A stretch of 64,000 nt of DNA from Vigna angularis (lineage: Eukaryota; Streptophyta; Magnoliopsida; Fabales; Fabaceae), in NCBI RefSeq assembly GCF_016808095.1, contig NC_068973.1, forward strand, positions 32,172,077 through 32,236,076, written 5' to 3'. The notes under the pieces were generated by a model. That model was given only the letters and a program-made list of their open reading frames with translations, had not been told where the DNA came from and did no database searches. Below are positions 48,431-62,289 of the stretch, piece by piece (positions within the stretch are counted from its first letter, which is position 1; every line of letters begins with the position of its first letter). Both the position numbers and the translations under genes were made by a program.

Positions 48431-51400
48431 ACAGTGCGATATTTGTGTATTGTTTAGTCTTGTTGTAGATATTAAAAAATACATAAATGAATGCAATGGT
48501 ACACCTATACAAGCCAAGTCTAACAACCTGGGGACCATTGGAAGTTGGAATTTGTTGCTTCCAAATTATTATGTCCGAATAATTTTTAGGGTAACAACGG
48601 GAGTTGGAAATTACACTTGAATTTGCTGCTAATGCATTAACTCAGAGCATGCATCGGTACTCAGTTACAAACAATATTCCAGACACTGACCCATTAATAA
48701 TAGGGCTCAAAATTTAAGCTCTTCAAGTCTAAAAATGTAATTTGACTGTATTAGGATAAAAAATAGGGTTGTATTTTATATAACAAATTTATGGGTTATA
48801 TAGGGAGTTTGATAACGGTATGTGCACACATTACTTTATTTGATTGTAATATCCATGCCAACTACGAATATTTTATATATGAATTGAGACACCCTTAACG
48901 TCTTCTGTACACACATAAATATAAAAAAACAAATTAATAAAAAAAAGTGTGCCGCAACACCAATTTTACTTATCTCATGATAAATGCCAAAATGTTGTAA
49001 CTATAAAAAATTAATACCGTTAAGTTAAAACATTCCGTGTTTTATGTTTTTCTTTTCATTATTCCTCTTTAACTTAGTATTTATGAATTATTCCCATATG
49101 AATATTTTATTTTTATTATCTAAATTCTTTGTATTATTAGTAAATATATTTCTTTAATTTTATATGTTTTAAAGTATCTTTGGAATAATTTGTTTTTTGG
49201 TAAAGATTAATATATTTTTAATTTATAGTTAAAATGTATTCAAAAATATAAATTTGTTACACTAACAAATAAATAATGTATGTGCAATTTATGAGTGTTA
49301 TTTGATAAATTTAATTAATAATAAAGTATACATTTAAAATAATATATAAAAAAGTACTTGTTAATTCTTTCCTAAACTTTTCCCTAAGTAATTATCAACC
49401 ATTTCTGTGGCTCCTTATCACCTGCTAACTCTGTTATTAATTGATAATCCAATACGAAATAGATAGATGTTGGACCAAACAACTTCAATTACATAAATAA
49501 AAGTTAAAGTCTATAAACCAAAAGGTCTTTAAATGCAAACATTCGCGGTTTAGTAATTTATTACATTATTAAAAAGTTATAGGAAACATTTGTAAGTTTT
49601 TAAAAATATATTTTTAGATTATGTAAAGTTTGTTTGATATGATAAGTTGTTTCCTGTTAAGTTTGTTTCATATGAACAATTTGGGAAATAAGAAATTTAT
49701 AGATAAAAATATTAGTATATGGTTTATTCTCAAACTTGACAAATAATTTTTTCATAGCAATCAAAGTTGTATCGTACGGCCAGACGGCTGTACCGCAAAA
49801 GAGAAACGGTTTGTCTCTCCCACTTTAACCTCCAAATTCAGATTAAGACGAAGACATATAATATAGATCATCCAACCACGTATGAGTAAAGACCGAACAG
49901 AGAGAGAGTGCAGCAGTAAAATACTTCTTCTTAAGATATGCTAAAAATCGAGATTGAGGGTAAATATTTATTAGTATAATGAGTTGAGATTGGATCGACT
50001 CCATCGTCTTAGACTCATCTCAAAAACTATAAATAAAGATAAAAAAAAAATAGGTAAATGATTATATTTATTGTGAATTTAAAACTTTACTCTGACTCAG
50101 TCTAAATTAATTACTAAGTATTGTTTCATTCGATTTAAGACGTAAATGAAAGAAAACTTAGACTAAAAACAAATACAATAATCCAAACAGCTAAAAAGTA
50201 AAAGTGTGAAGGTGTATTTTGTAGAATTACTCAACCCTACGTCTGAAACAATACAAAATTATTTAATAGTTTTATAACATGTTATTTATAAATATATACA
50301 AGAAAGTATATTAATTATTACAATAAATAAAGGATAGAGTGAAATAATATATTAAATTAAGAGATATATCTCGAGTGAAATAACGTCACTCAATAATATT
50401 CTCTAGGAAAATATTTTTTATTTAATATCTTAGGTATACTTCTTATAAAAAGATAATTGTTGTAACATTATCTTCATTCATGTGTGAAACAAATAGTTTG
50501 AGCAACATATTCATTATTATTTAAGTGACTGGATGCTTAAACTTGGAAATTTAACACCAGTATTTATTACTGAAATTTTTTTAACTTGAACAAGATTAAC
50601 TTGCTTAAACGAAATATTCATATTAATGACACCATAAAACATTACCAAATTGTTAAATTTAAGTACTTAATAATTTAACAAATCCCATACATATATTTTT
50701 CAACTTATCAAATACAATTAGATATTTTTTAGAATTTCATCATATCCCACCCATAGTATTTGTTGTATGGCAGCAATTTAAAGTATTTCTTGTCCTCATA
50801 CAACTTCTAAATTCTCGTCAATTCACCTTTATGCATTCAAATTCCTACTGAACTCAAGTTATCATAAAATAATACACATAGAATCAAACTTTCTATATTG
50901 CGAATCCAAGTCATATCAATGTATATACTACATGGATATAAAACCAAAAGTTCATTTAAATTTTCAACTTCAACAATGACAGATTCCACCAACACGACAA
51001 CTTATTCAAAACTTTCAACAAAAATACGAAATTTCTTTTTCATAACTAAATACTATATTTTATTTTTAAAATGGTGTTTTTCTCATTTCCATGTGCAATT
51101 CTCCCATTCTATTAAATCTAAAAGAATGTAAAACAAGTCAAAAATTCATAATATAAAAAGAGTGACTTAACTTCCCTTACATTATAACAATTTGGAGATT
51201 TATAAATTAAGAAATTGAAGTGAGACACTTCCGAATCCCTTGTTTAGTTCAATATTTAGAATCTATAAGAAAACACACTTTAAATCTCAAAATGCACTTA
51301 AAAGAAGAAAAGTAAAATTTCATATATCATGATTTTTCTCAAACACTTGTATGGCTCAATCTAATAGATAATCAAATAGAAAGAAGAGATAAATCAGAAA

Positions 51401-53723
51401 AACTTAACTTTATTTTAGTCTACATATATTAAGATTTAAATTTTAAATCCAACTCAACTTTATAAAATTAATTTATAAAATAAAATTTATATTTACTTAT
51501 TCACTTATATATTATAGATTAGTTTTTTCTTCAACAATAATATTTAAGAGTAATAATTAATTGTCATTCTTAAATTTAAGAAGTGAAGCAAAGTTTAGAC
51601 TTTGATTTTGGAATTAGTAAGAGATATAGAAAAATAAATTTAAAGAATAGGGATGTGTTTCTCATTAAGAAAGGACACTTTAAACCTAACTTAACCCTAC
51701 AAAACATGTGTGTAAGGTGAGGTTTGCACCTTACTTATATATTATAATTTGATTTTATTTATAGGTGGGACTTTTAATATTTCTATATTTTTTTACACAT
51801 AAAGAAAACAAATTCCTTCTCTTTTTAAATTTCTATTGACATTCTTTGTTGGATAAGTTTACATCTTTCTACTTTGTTTTTAAACTCTAATACAAGTTTA
51901 AACTTATGTCATTAATATTATTCCTTCTGGGCTCATTTATCTATCACTTATACCAAACGATACGTATAATACACAATTAACAATAATAAAACTATTATTA
52001 TTATCATCTAGAAAAAAACATGTACTCAGTAATGCTTGTATATTCAATTTTTTATTATGTTATCCTTTTAATGAATTAAAATTTAATATTTATATTCATT
52101 TTAATTTATATTTTTTTAATAAAAATATATGTATTCTTATTTCTTTATTTGATACGTAAACTATAATTTAATCTGAAGAACATATAAATTACAAATTTTC
52201 TTGAAAAATGAGAAAATACGAAGAATAAGTGCATTGTAATGTTTAGTTAATAGACAATTTATCTTTACTAATTTAACATTATAATTTTGAAATATATAAA
52301 AAATAACATAACATATATACATAGATAAATGCGATTATATATTATTATAGATTATAAACTATTATTGATAATAGCATAAGAAGAGGAGAGAAATGTGAGT
52401 CTCACCATTTTAGAATGATTGTTGCAGAAGACAGAGTAGAGAAATGGAGAAAATCCTTTTCTGTAGCAATGGTGATGAAGATCACCCTCTCACCTCCCTT
52501 CAACTTGTTATTTATCTCTTAGATTTCATTATTCTCCTTTTTGGTCACTAAATAAAACAAATCAAATTAGTTTGGGAACTGGACCACTTATTTCTCCCAA
52601 GCCAATTATTGTTCTCTACTTCTTTCATGAAAGTGGACACTCCCACAAATGAATATTGTTCTCGGGTTTTTCATGAAAAATTATTATTTACAGAAGAGAC
52701 AGTGGAATAAAAGGAGAAAAATATTAGGAAAGAAATGTTTGTTTATTTAAAAGTTAAATTAAAAAACAATTAAAATAAATAATCATTCCTTCAAAGGATG
52801 TTAATTCAAACATTATATTAATTTTATTGTTAGTCTGTATAAATGATGAGAATTTTTAATTTTAAACTTAATTTGGTCTAATGAATGTTCTAATATCAGA
52901 CAAAATAATACATCTAAACAAACAATAAATTTTGTTAAAATAAATTTTAATTCATAACTTTGATATTATTATAAAAAATAAACTTTAAATCTAATTCAAT
53001 CTTACAAAATCATAAAATAAGATTTACAATTACTTAAATACTCTAATTTAATATTATCTTTGTATTAGACTTTCAACATAAGAATAGAGAATGTTATAGA
53101 CCTTTTACTTTTTTACCATTGATTCTAAAGTTTTGTGAATGTTTATTTCCATCTCCTACGTATTGTTTTATTGTATTTTACTAAAACTAATTCCGTTTCA
53201 CCAAAGAATTACATAAATCTCACCAATTTTTATAGGTACCTCAAGAAAAATTATTGACCAACAGTTTAGATGATAATAAATTATAATTATGTATTTTAAA
53301 ACTGCACGAAAAAAAATTTGGTGCCCACAATTAATTCGTAGAGCTTTTAAGTTACTGATAATTTAAACCTACTCTACATATGAGAAGTTTTTTGCTGTTA
53401 TAGAGGTTATACCGAGTACCCTTTTTCCAACGATCTACCCTTCTCGGATAATTTACAAACGTTAACAGTATCAGTGAAACATTGGGCATTTGCTCCGTTG
53501 TGGTTAGCAACAAATATTTTGCCGGATTTACCAGATAATCCATCTTCTGTAATATGGTTTGATTATGGTGAAGCCTAATTAATTACCAACTCAAACCACA
53601 AATTTAATCAGATTAACAAGCATCATTTTGTCTGCTTACATTTGAAAATTTTGATCATGGAAGATATACAGGCTTCAGCATAATGTGTTCAAGGCAGCAA
53701 ACAGAGCACCCGAAGCTCAAACT
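48431..53723. other. AT-rich intergenic, nothing identified
   Basis: Long AT-rich stretch without supported ORFs, RNA genes or transposon ends. The last part should contain the 3' UTR of the methyltransferase gene. Confidence 0.5.
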
Positions 53724-56700
53724 TTAACTGGGCTTTCTAGCAGAGATCATCACAAAAGGCCCATTTCTAATGCATTTAAACCCAACCAGCCCACACGCCC
53801 TGCAGAGATCTTCAAGCTCACGTTCAGAGAGAAAGCTGTAGTTCCCAGATGCTTGCCTTAGAGTCTGAAACGTCAAACAAATATTCTATTACTCAAAACT
53901 TATAGAAATAAAAATAAATGATAAAAGTTGACCAACAAACATTCATTTTAGTGTCTGAAAGATTGAGTTGACGAAAATTTAACCCTGTCATGGAATCTGA
54001 AATAAAAATCATTCTTCCACGCACAATCGAATACTCTAGATTGATATCTTCTCATATCATTAAGAAACTAAATTACCACCGACTTCCTATAATTGAGAAA
54101 CTGAATTGAAGCTAGCAGATCCAAATTAAGGAAAAAAGAAACAAAAACAACTAAGCAAAGAAACTCTTACTGATTTTATCAATTCAGACGGAGCACGCCA
54201 ACACTTGCACAAAAAATTTCAAGCTAAAAAATTTTAGAGAATTATCACCAGAGAACAGATTTATACAATTTGTTTTACAGCAAAGAGAAGAAAGAGAAGT
54301 GAGGAATAAAATGGTTGATATAAAGGAGGCACAGATAAGAAACTAATACTGTAGTAAGCGTCGTAAAAAAATGTTGTAAAAAAAACATTATTTAAAATTA
54401 ATACCTGCCGTAATATACTTCGAAATGGGATAATAGAAAAAGGACCATCAAGTATGTAGGTGGTTGCAACAAATACACCTCCAGGTCGTAAAACACGACT
54501 TATTTCAGCAACCTGTTAAAATAGATTACATAAAAGGAAAGTGAAGTCACAGAGTGATGGAAGGCATGCCCATCTGACTAAACTAGGCATACTACTAAGT
54601 GATAAATCGGCTGAAGTAATTTATCCATAATATAAAGGTAACCCTTGAAAAAATTGCTTATATTTAAAATCTGCTAGCATGATTAACATTCTGAAACATG
54701 TTCTTGTAGTTGTTGACACAACACTGCATACACGTTAAGGGATTCCATTTACTACTTCAGATTAATATAAAAACGTTGTAAACATCTCAAAAACCATGGC
54801 TAAAGAATTTATAATTTTCCTCAAGCCACTGTCACAGGTATTTGAAACAAATGAAACATTGTCTGCAAAATCCAAACATAGAGAATAGTTATTCACTTAC
54901 AGCTGCCAATGGTGAAGGCCAACAGTGTAGAGCAGCGCCAGCATGCACAGCGTCAATAGAATTAGAAACAAAGGGGAGCCTAGATATGTCTGCTCTAACC
55001 AAGATTAAGTTCCTAAAACATAAATATTAACTAAATATAATTGTAATATGAATAAAAGATGGCTTAAATAGTTCTCTTAGAACTATGAATTCAAAAGTTA
55101 GATATAATAATTTCTAATCAGTTTAGAAATATAAACTGAGTACTCTTTTGGGAAGTTCTCTTCCTGCTGAATGAATTCATAACATTGCTGTAACATGTTT
55201 TCCGAGTAGTCTAGAGCAACAACAAAAGAAAAGAGTTGACTTTTTGCGAATAATCTTGAAAACAATCCACTTGCACAACTAGCATCAACTATATTTCCTC
55301 CCAATACGGGTTTTAGGAAACCCTTCATCAATTCAAACTGCAGACAAATTAAGTAGAAGGCGTGAATCACTGTTGAACAACACACGAGCATAAAGAAGTC
55401 ATACATTAACAACATAATTCCAATATAAAAGCACATAAGACAATAGAAGACAGATTCGTTAGTATTTCAAATGATTTTATCTTATATTTTGCACACCATA
55501 TCCAAATTAATATTCTTTCCACCAATCACCCAAAGTTAAACAAAACAAATTGATTGGTATAGCTCTCTGGACATACACGAGCTAAGGGTGGGCACATTGG
55601 CTAATGCTCTCTGACTGATCTTAATCTCCTCTTTAGAAGATAGTGCAAAACTTTCATTGTGTACCTTGAACAAGAGTCCCTAAAAGAAGCATTTAATCAG
55701 GTGGCATTATGGATTTGAATAGTTCAAGGCTTTTGTGGAGTTCTGTACAAGTTACGGAGGCTTTGCACCTCTTCTAAGGAGATTAAAACCAGTGATGATG
55801 TTAACATTGATTTTCTCAAGAACACAATACCAAACATGACAGAAGGCATTATTATCATTGTTGGAACGTCCATTAGGCCCAATGTCTCACCTCAATATAT
55901 TTTGCTTCCTCATTGAAGCAAGTAAACCACCAAAGGTTTACAAACTAAACAATCCTTATTTTTATTACAAAAAAGGATGTGTAGCTTCCATTCACAAATA
56001 ATTAAGTTTTAAACTTGTGTATGAATTACACAACAAAATTCATTTTATATAAATTGAATGCAGTAAGCCCTCATGGTTATCGGATATTTTTATATACATG
56101 ATATGATATGCCTACCAAATAAATTCCAATAAATCTAATTCTAATCAAATGTACTTACAATTACAAATATCTTAATTAAATAAGAAAACAAATAATAAAA
56201 TATAAAAGAAGAATAAATTTTAAGAGATCATCTTAGATACTCTAAGAAGATATCACCGGATATTTTTCATATTTTCTAACAAAACAAATTAAAAGAAATA
56301 ATATGGGTTCATTAAGAAGGAACTGTTATTGAGAACTGGGAAATTTAGTTAACCTCTTTCTCAGGACCTGGAAAACCACCCCACACAGAAAAGGTTTGAC
56401 GCCAGCCCCTCTCATAGAGAAATGATATCAGTGGCACCCTGATTCAACAAACAATCAGTATGCATATAAGTGGCGAATCGACTCCACAGCATATACACAG
56501 CACAACAACTATACTGTTAAGTCGCTGAGTGCCATTATTAGCAAACTAATATTCATATGCATATGATATCTATCTTCAGATAGTAGGACCATGACTTAAA
56601 GGAAAACAAAAAACCATTCTCTAAGATCATCAAATACAACTAAAGATTGATCATGAACAATAAAAAAAACTTCATATGAAAAAAAGAATGACAGAGAACT

Positions 56701-57328
56701 AGAATGCCTGAAAAGCTCTGTGGAAAATGGCATCGTATCACCGTAGCTCTTAGCTCCACCTGTTGCGGTGAGATCAATGTGAGTTTGGTTACCAATATAT
56801 GTTTTCTGACATGTCCCACATTGAAAATTAGACCCGCTGATTGTATCTCTGCATAAAAAAAAATTATCACAATGAACAAAAGACCAGAAATGACAAACGC
56901 ATACCTATAGCGGAAGCAAATAATCGATTATTAAATAAACTCACACGGAGAAACCAGGACCACCATTCCATGTCAAGGAATCATAACACACGGGACAAGC
57001 CAACGGGTTGCTGCTATTCCTCACTTCCTTTTCAACTACGACGGATTCCTAAACAAAAAATTACGTTCCTCACGCAAGTGTTTGACGATAAGTGCTGACG
57101 AAAATTAATATGTACGTCAAAAGAAAATTCAATAGGAGAGAGAAGAAGCGTTACCGTTGGATTGGTTTCGGTGTCGATGACGGCAGTAGAAGAAGCACGA
57201 AGTCGAATTGAAGGAGGAAATCGAAGCTTTGCAGCGAAATGAGAGCGTGAGAAGAGGCGCGTGGGGGTGAACGAAGAGAGTGGTGGAGAACGCGTGTACA
57301 TAATGGCAACTGCTCCGCCTATTGCCAT
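53724..57328 (-). CDS. Chloroplast-targeted SAM methyltransferase (At1g78140-like)
   Basis: Eight exons: 57328-57155, 57048-56945, 56848-56708, 56438-56354, 55337-55144, 55012-54901, 54512-54405, 53864-53724. The joined frame gives 352 residues, close to the Arabidopsis uncharacterised methyltransferase At1g78140. Residues 1-58 are Ser/Arg-rich and fit a plastid transit peptide. Two Cys pairs (C76/C79 and C103/C106) resemble a zinc ribbon. The class I methyltransferase fold has motif I as VDASCASGLFSR (about 185-196) and the acidic residue D211 in ALDYSENML. Later motifs are VRADISRLPF, DAVHAGAALHCWPSP and RVLRPGGVFVATT. Substrate is unknown; some relatives have been called ubiquinone/menaquinone-type by similarity only. 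Intron 3 appears to use a GC donor (CAG|GCATTC); the others are GT-AG. The frame extends upstream of the ATG without another ATG. Confidence 0.95.
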
Positions 57329-57420
57329 TAGGCAGCACCAGCAATAAGAAACGAGAAGAATGGATTGAACAGCATAGAATAATCTACGAATTCTTAGTAG
57401 CTTCAATTATTTTGTAAATT

Positions 57421-57493
57421 GCCCGTCTAGCTCAGTTGGTAGAGCGCAAGGCTCTTAACCTTGTGGTCGTGGGTTCGAGCCCCACGGTGGGCG
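57421..57493 (+). tRNA. tRNA-Lys (CUU)
   Basis: A 73-nt cloverleaf. The acceptor stem GCCCGTC pairs with GGTGGGC (one G-T). The D-arm is GCTCAGTTGGTAGAGC and the anticodon arm CAAGG-CTCTTAA-CCTTG with anticodon CTT. The T-arm is GTGGG-TTCGAGC-CCCAC, and the discriminator is G. A and B boxes are intact and a TTTT terminator follows at once. CCA is not encoded, as normal for nuclear genes. It lies 93 bp from the divergent methyltransferase ATG. Confidence 0.97.
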
Positions 57494-58022
57494 TTTTAGT
57501 TTTAAAAACTTTTGCTATTCCAAATTTCCAATTTCTGTTTCTTTGTCTCTCTCGTCTTCATCCACCTGCCAACATATAAATTAGTAATATCCCTTCCATC
57601 GAACTCTTACACAGCACAAACACGATAATGCTTTCATTAGTACATTTGTTTTTAAATTGCGTTCAATTATTAATTGATGTCTAGTTGTTTCCATTGATGT
57701 CTGTAATAATCAACGGACAAAATATATTACATTTTTATAATATTTTATTCATATATATTGTTAAAATAAATATGTTTTGAATTGTAACCTTTATCAATTT
57801 ATTGATATATTTTTTTGTTTTGCTTATTTTATAAATTCGTTGATTTATATATCAATAAAAATGCTTTTATTAAAAAATATCCAATAAAGTGGTACCGAAA
57901 CTTTTTTATTCAGAATATGTTATTTGAGAGAAATTATAATAAAAATAAACACATATATAATTAGTTTATCGTCAGTTTTTGATGCTGAATATAGATTATG
58001 GTTTGCACATATGTTGAGTTTA
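57494..58022. other. Intergenic, no gene
   Basis: AT-rich DNA between the tRNA terminator and the solo LTR. Nothing recognised. Confidence 0.55.
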
Positions 58023-59041
58023 TGTGACATCCCAAAAATACAGTTATAACTATAAATTTAGAAAAATCACATTTAATAATAATCTCAAACAGTTTTACAC
58101 TAAAAGTTTAAAATTTTGAAACAAACGAACGCTCAAGGACGAACGCTCAAGTGCAACTTCAACAATAATGACGAGCGCTTAAAACCGCACGTCTCCACAA
58201 GAGTTACAAGTGAATAAACCGGACGTACAAGAAAGCTGACCGAACGGTTTACAGAAACAATTACCGAACGGTCGAATTTAAACTTAAACGAAAGCAAGAG
58301 GTGGTCGAACGACCACTCAGTTCAACAAAATACACTACTGGCAGGGCGGTCTCACTGCTCGGTCTTCACTTCCACATCTACCAGATTCTCTTCTTCCAGT
58401 AACTCTTCCAAACGCTCATCTCCCTCTGCTCACATCCACACGGATGATCATTGCAATGACAAGACGGACGTACAAGAACAAAGGACAACACAAGGAAAAC
58501 GAAAGGGTAAGCTTACGTAATTTAACTCATGCATCAACATACAATTTCAGGTAAATAATTCAACATACATGCCTATCTCAACATACACATTCATTACATA
58601 ACAGCCCACTTTAACGTACTCATTAAATGAAACTCAACACGACTGACTGTCCGGACTGTATGAACTCTGTGTAGCTTCGGTGTTCATGCACCCGGGTGAT
58701 GTAGTAACTGGAACTCTCATCAGCTGCCACCCGAGGTTAGTCCTATCTGTCAAAATAATCACCAGGACTAGGACCTCCTGCCGTTCCCACACATGACGTA
58801 CCCCCCTCTACGTGAGGACGAGTACTCACGGAACATCAGGATGAACAACCGGATAAGCTTACCACATTCATACATTATAACTCTTAATAATCAAGTTCTG
58901 AGTCGTTCCTCCTCGGAACGCTCTTTCAAACGTCACAATTTTCCATTCATCTCTTCATCACTTACTATTCATCATCATTTACTATTCATCATGTACTGTT
59001 CATTAATCTCATGTACTGTTCATTGGACGAACGCTATTTGG

Positions 59042-59310
59042 TGGGAAAAGAGAACGAGCGCTCAAAATGATACCGAGCACTATTCGGACGAACGCTCAAT
59101 TCAAAACCGAGCACTATTTGGACGAACGCTCAGTTGGAGACCGAGCACTATTTGGACGAACGCTCAATTCGAAACCGAGCACTATTAGGACGAACGCTCA
59201 GTTGGAGACCGAGCACTATTTGGACGAACGCTCAATTGAAAACTGAGCACTATTAGGACGAACGCTCGAGTTCGAGCACTATTTGAACGAACGCTCGAGG
59301 CCGAGCACTA
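59042..59310. repeat. 34-bp minisatellite in LTR copy B
   Basis: The GAGCAC anchor recurs at 59075, 59109, 59143, 59177, 59211 and 59245 (34 bp apart), then 59274 and 59303 (29 bp). The unit is GGACGAACGCTCAATTC + AAAACCGAGCACTATTT. Confidence 0.95.
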
Positions 59311-59824
59311 TTTATGACGAACTCTCGGTATGAAACCGAACGACACTTTGAGCGTACGTTCAGTGTAAGACCGAACGCTATTCTGGGCGAACGTCTGGTG
59401 TAAGACCGAACGTCCAGTGACTCAGATTGATAAATCTTGAAAATAAACTAAGAGAAGTTTGGAGAAGTAGTACGAACGGGAAAAATGCACTGTTACATAT
59501 ATATATACAAGTACACAAAAAGAAAGAAGTTTATCAAACGTACAAGATTCAACAGTGCCAAACCGAACGCTCAAACAGTGAGGACGTTCGTCCTCGACCA
59601 GGATTCTACCCAGATGACAGAATCCCATTTCTATGATTTTTGCCAACAAAACCGAACGGTCAATGACCGTTCAGAACGAACGCACAACATCTCATGGAAG
59701 GTTCATTTCTCATAAAATCAAATCATCTCATTCGTTCATATCAACCCAAACTCTCAATTTCATATATTTCATTTTATCCAACATCTCATGCATAATATGT
59801 AACTCAGTCATATATCATTCTCAT

Positions 59825-60065
59825 TCCATAAAAACGAACGTTCAACATAAATCAAGCATAACAACTTCATATAATCAAAATAACGAACGTTCATGCAAAT
59901 CACCCTAGAAACATCATACAGTAAAATAACGAACGTTCATACCATCATTTCATACATCATGCATTACTTTCATGCAGCGAAATAACGAACGTTCACATAG
60001 CATACATCAAACCAGTTAAATTAAATAAGCTTCCCTTACCTGGAAAATGAACGAACGTTCACAGA
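59825..60065. repeat. Dispersed GAACGTTC palindromes in LTR copy B
   Basis: CGAACGTTCA occurs about five times (near 59835, 59884, 59933, 59987, 60052), spaced about 50-65 bp, mostly preceded by AATAA or AAAA. The core GAACGTTC is a perfect palindrome. Confidence 0.8.
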
Positions 60066-61079
60066 CGCACACAGACGCTCTCCACAGAGACTCAACTCGC
60101 CAACGCTCGTTAATTCACTATACGAACGAATGCCAAAAACTAAAATCAGAACTACCCATTTTGAGGAAAAGACGAACGTACAACATGCATGCATGAAAAC
60201 GAACGTCAGAGAGGAAGGAAAGGACTTACCGGTTCAGTTTTCACGAACCGAACGTCCTTCTGGAGTACCACGTCGAGCGTCCTTCAGCTGCGCCGAAGAT
60301 ACTGATCGGAGGAGGTGCAGTGGTGGTTCCTTAGAGAGGGAAGGGTGCAGAGAGTGTAGAGAGAAGGAGGAGAGAACTTAGGTTTCTCAGAAAAAAATGC
60401 AGAAGAGAGGTGCGTGCAGGGGAAGTGGGGAATAAGTTCAGAGTTCCCACTTGCTGCCGGACGCACGTTCACTCAGGCAGTTGCGCTGGCATCGCACTCC
60501 GCCGCTTCTCTGACAGCCCATAACGGACGGTCGACCACTGCACTGTTGCCACGCGTCTTCCACCACCGCGGACGCACGTTCTTCCTGACTGACACACTGT
60601 TCTCCACTACGCCGGACGGACGTTCCCACTGTGCTCTGATTCAGTTGGGCGTGCGACAGCTGGCGTTCGGCAGTGGTGTCGGGCACTGTTTGTCGGCCAT
60701 GTGCACGGCTGATGTGGCGTGCTCTCTTGCTGCCACGTGGACGCCACGTGGACGCACGTTTTTCGAGGCATGACAGTTTACATGTTAATAAATATTATGT
60801 ATCACTTTTATTGATTATTATACAAGATATTGTTATATTTATTTATTTATATCTAAAACTGATGTGGTTAGTATTTTTTGGAAACATAAAACATTAGGAG
60901 ATAATCAAACCGGCTACAAGTTGCAACAATAAGATTTTACAGTCAAAAGAAATACAGGAATAATGTTTTTGATAACTTTTTTGAAAGTTGACATTAAACA
61001 CCAACCTATTATGTTTGACACTCTATAACAAAATTGTGTACGTGAGAGAAAAAAATAGAAGCCATCATGGAGATGATAA

Positions 61080-62090
61080 ATATGCTACATGAAAAAGATT
61101 GTCAAAGAAGTTGTGGGCAAAGGCTCCTGACATTGTTACGTTTTAGTTGAATAGGTTATACAAACCAAAGGTTTGAACAAGATGACTTTATTTTTTAAGG
61201 TTGGTTTGGATACAAAATCAAATTTACAAAATTTGAGAATCTTTGGTTGTGATTGCTTCTCTTATGTTTTACAAGTTAAAAGGGACAAGTTTGATAAGAA
61301 GGTTGAACACAGGGTTTTCCTTGGATGAACAACACTTGCAAAGCTTTCCAGCAGAAATCTTAAGGTTCCTTGATGATGATGTAAACATCTTGTCACAGAG
61401 GTACAATATCATTATTTGAGATTTATCAAAGATGCAATATGACTATCTACAAAATTCGAGGAAGTGTTCATGAAGATAAAAAGTTTATTAAAGTTATGGA
61501 AGAAGAGTCCAAAATGAGAAGATGGTGCAAAACCCTGAACACAACTACCTATAGGAATAAATACAAGGTAAGATTAATATTCAAAAGAATACTCAAGTTT
61601 TCGGGACAAATTTTGATAAACATTTACTCTTGTTGCATGTCTTGATATAGTCAGAAAGTTGCTTGCTTCAACAACACACAGGATGAAAAAATTACCATTT
61701 TAGATATGACATTTACATTTTTAAATGGCTATTTTCTGGAGGGATATTTGTAGAGCAACCAAAGAGATTTAAAGTTAAAGGATAAGAAGACAATTATAAG
61801 ATAAAGAAGGTATTGTATAGTCTTAAACAAACACATAGGGTTTGTTAGGATATAACTGATGATCATCTTCAAAATCATAGATTTGTCAAAAGCTAAGCGA
61901 AACTGCATTATATGTGAAAGTGGTTGGTGTTATTTTAATTATGGTTTTTGTCTAAGTTGATGACGTACTTGTGACAAACACTAATGAGAAGTTAATAACA
62001 AGCTCAAAGTTGAAATCTGAATGAAAAATCTTGGTTTGATGAGATAAAGACGAAGCTTATATGTAAAAAATTCAAAAGAATTAATAAAGA
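61080..62090 (+). pseudogene. Ty1/copia pol remnant
   Basis: Decayed plus-strand pieces follow the copia order. The end of integrase and the following linker come first (NLRIFGCDCFSYVLQVKRDK-like, then RVFLG, near 61215-61325). Reverse transcriptase follows (FTFLNGYFLEG near 61710, a KKVLYSLKQ-like piece near 61805, FVYVDDVLVT-like near 61945, MKNLGLM near 62020). Stops and frameshifts occur every 20-50 codons, so it is inactive. No LTRs were located. Confidence 0.8.
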
Positions 62091-62289
62091 AGTTTTTCTT
62101 GGAGGACTGAAAAAAAAAACATTAATGCACAAACAAACAAAAAGGCAAAATTCAACAAGTATATGATGGAGCCAATAAGGTAGATGAACATCATTACATA
62201 AGCTTAATAGATTTTAAGTAATCTTTCAAGGTTGATGCGTGCTAGTGAAGTTCATTTTCAAGTTGTTAAATGATATTTTTAGGATCAAT

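Larger units (their letters stand above)
58023..60775 (-). mobile_element. Solo LTR (copy B), same family as copy A
   Basis: On the plus strand it starts TGTGACATCCCAAAAATA and ends GAGGCATGACA. It is flanked by a perfect 5-bp duplication GTTTA at 58018-58022 and 60776-60780. Length 2753 bp. The plus-strand start is the reverse complement of copy A's end (TTTTTGGGATGTTACA), so this copy lies in the opposite orientation. Shared blocks include GATGATCATTGCAA, CTGCCACCCGAGGTTAGTC and AAGCTTCCCTTACC, plus the 34-bp minisatellite. No internal element sequence is present. The TATA box seen in copy A is not evident here. Confidence 0.88.
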
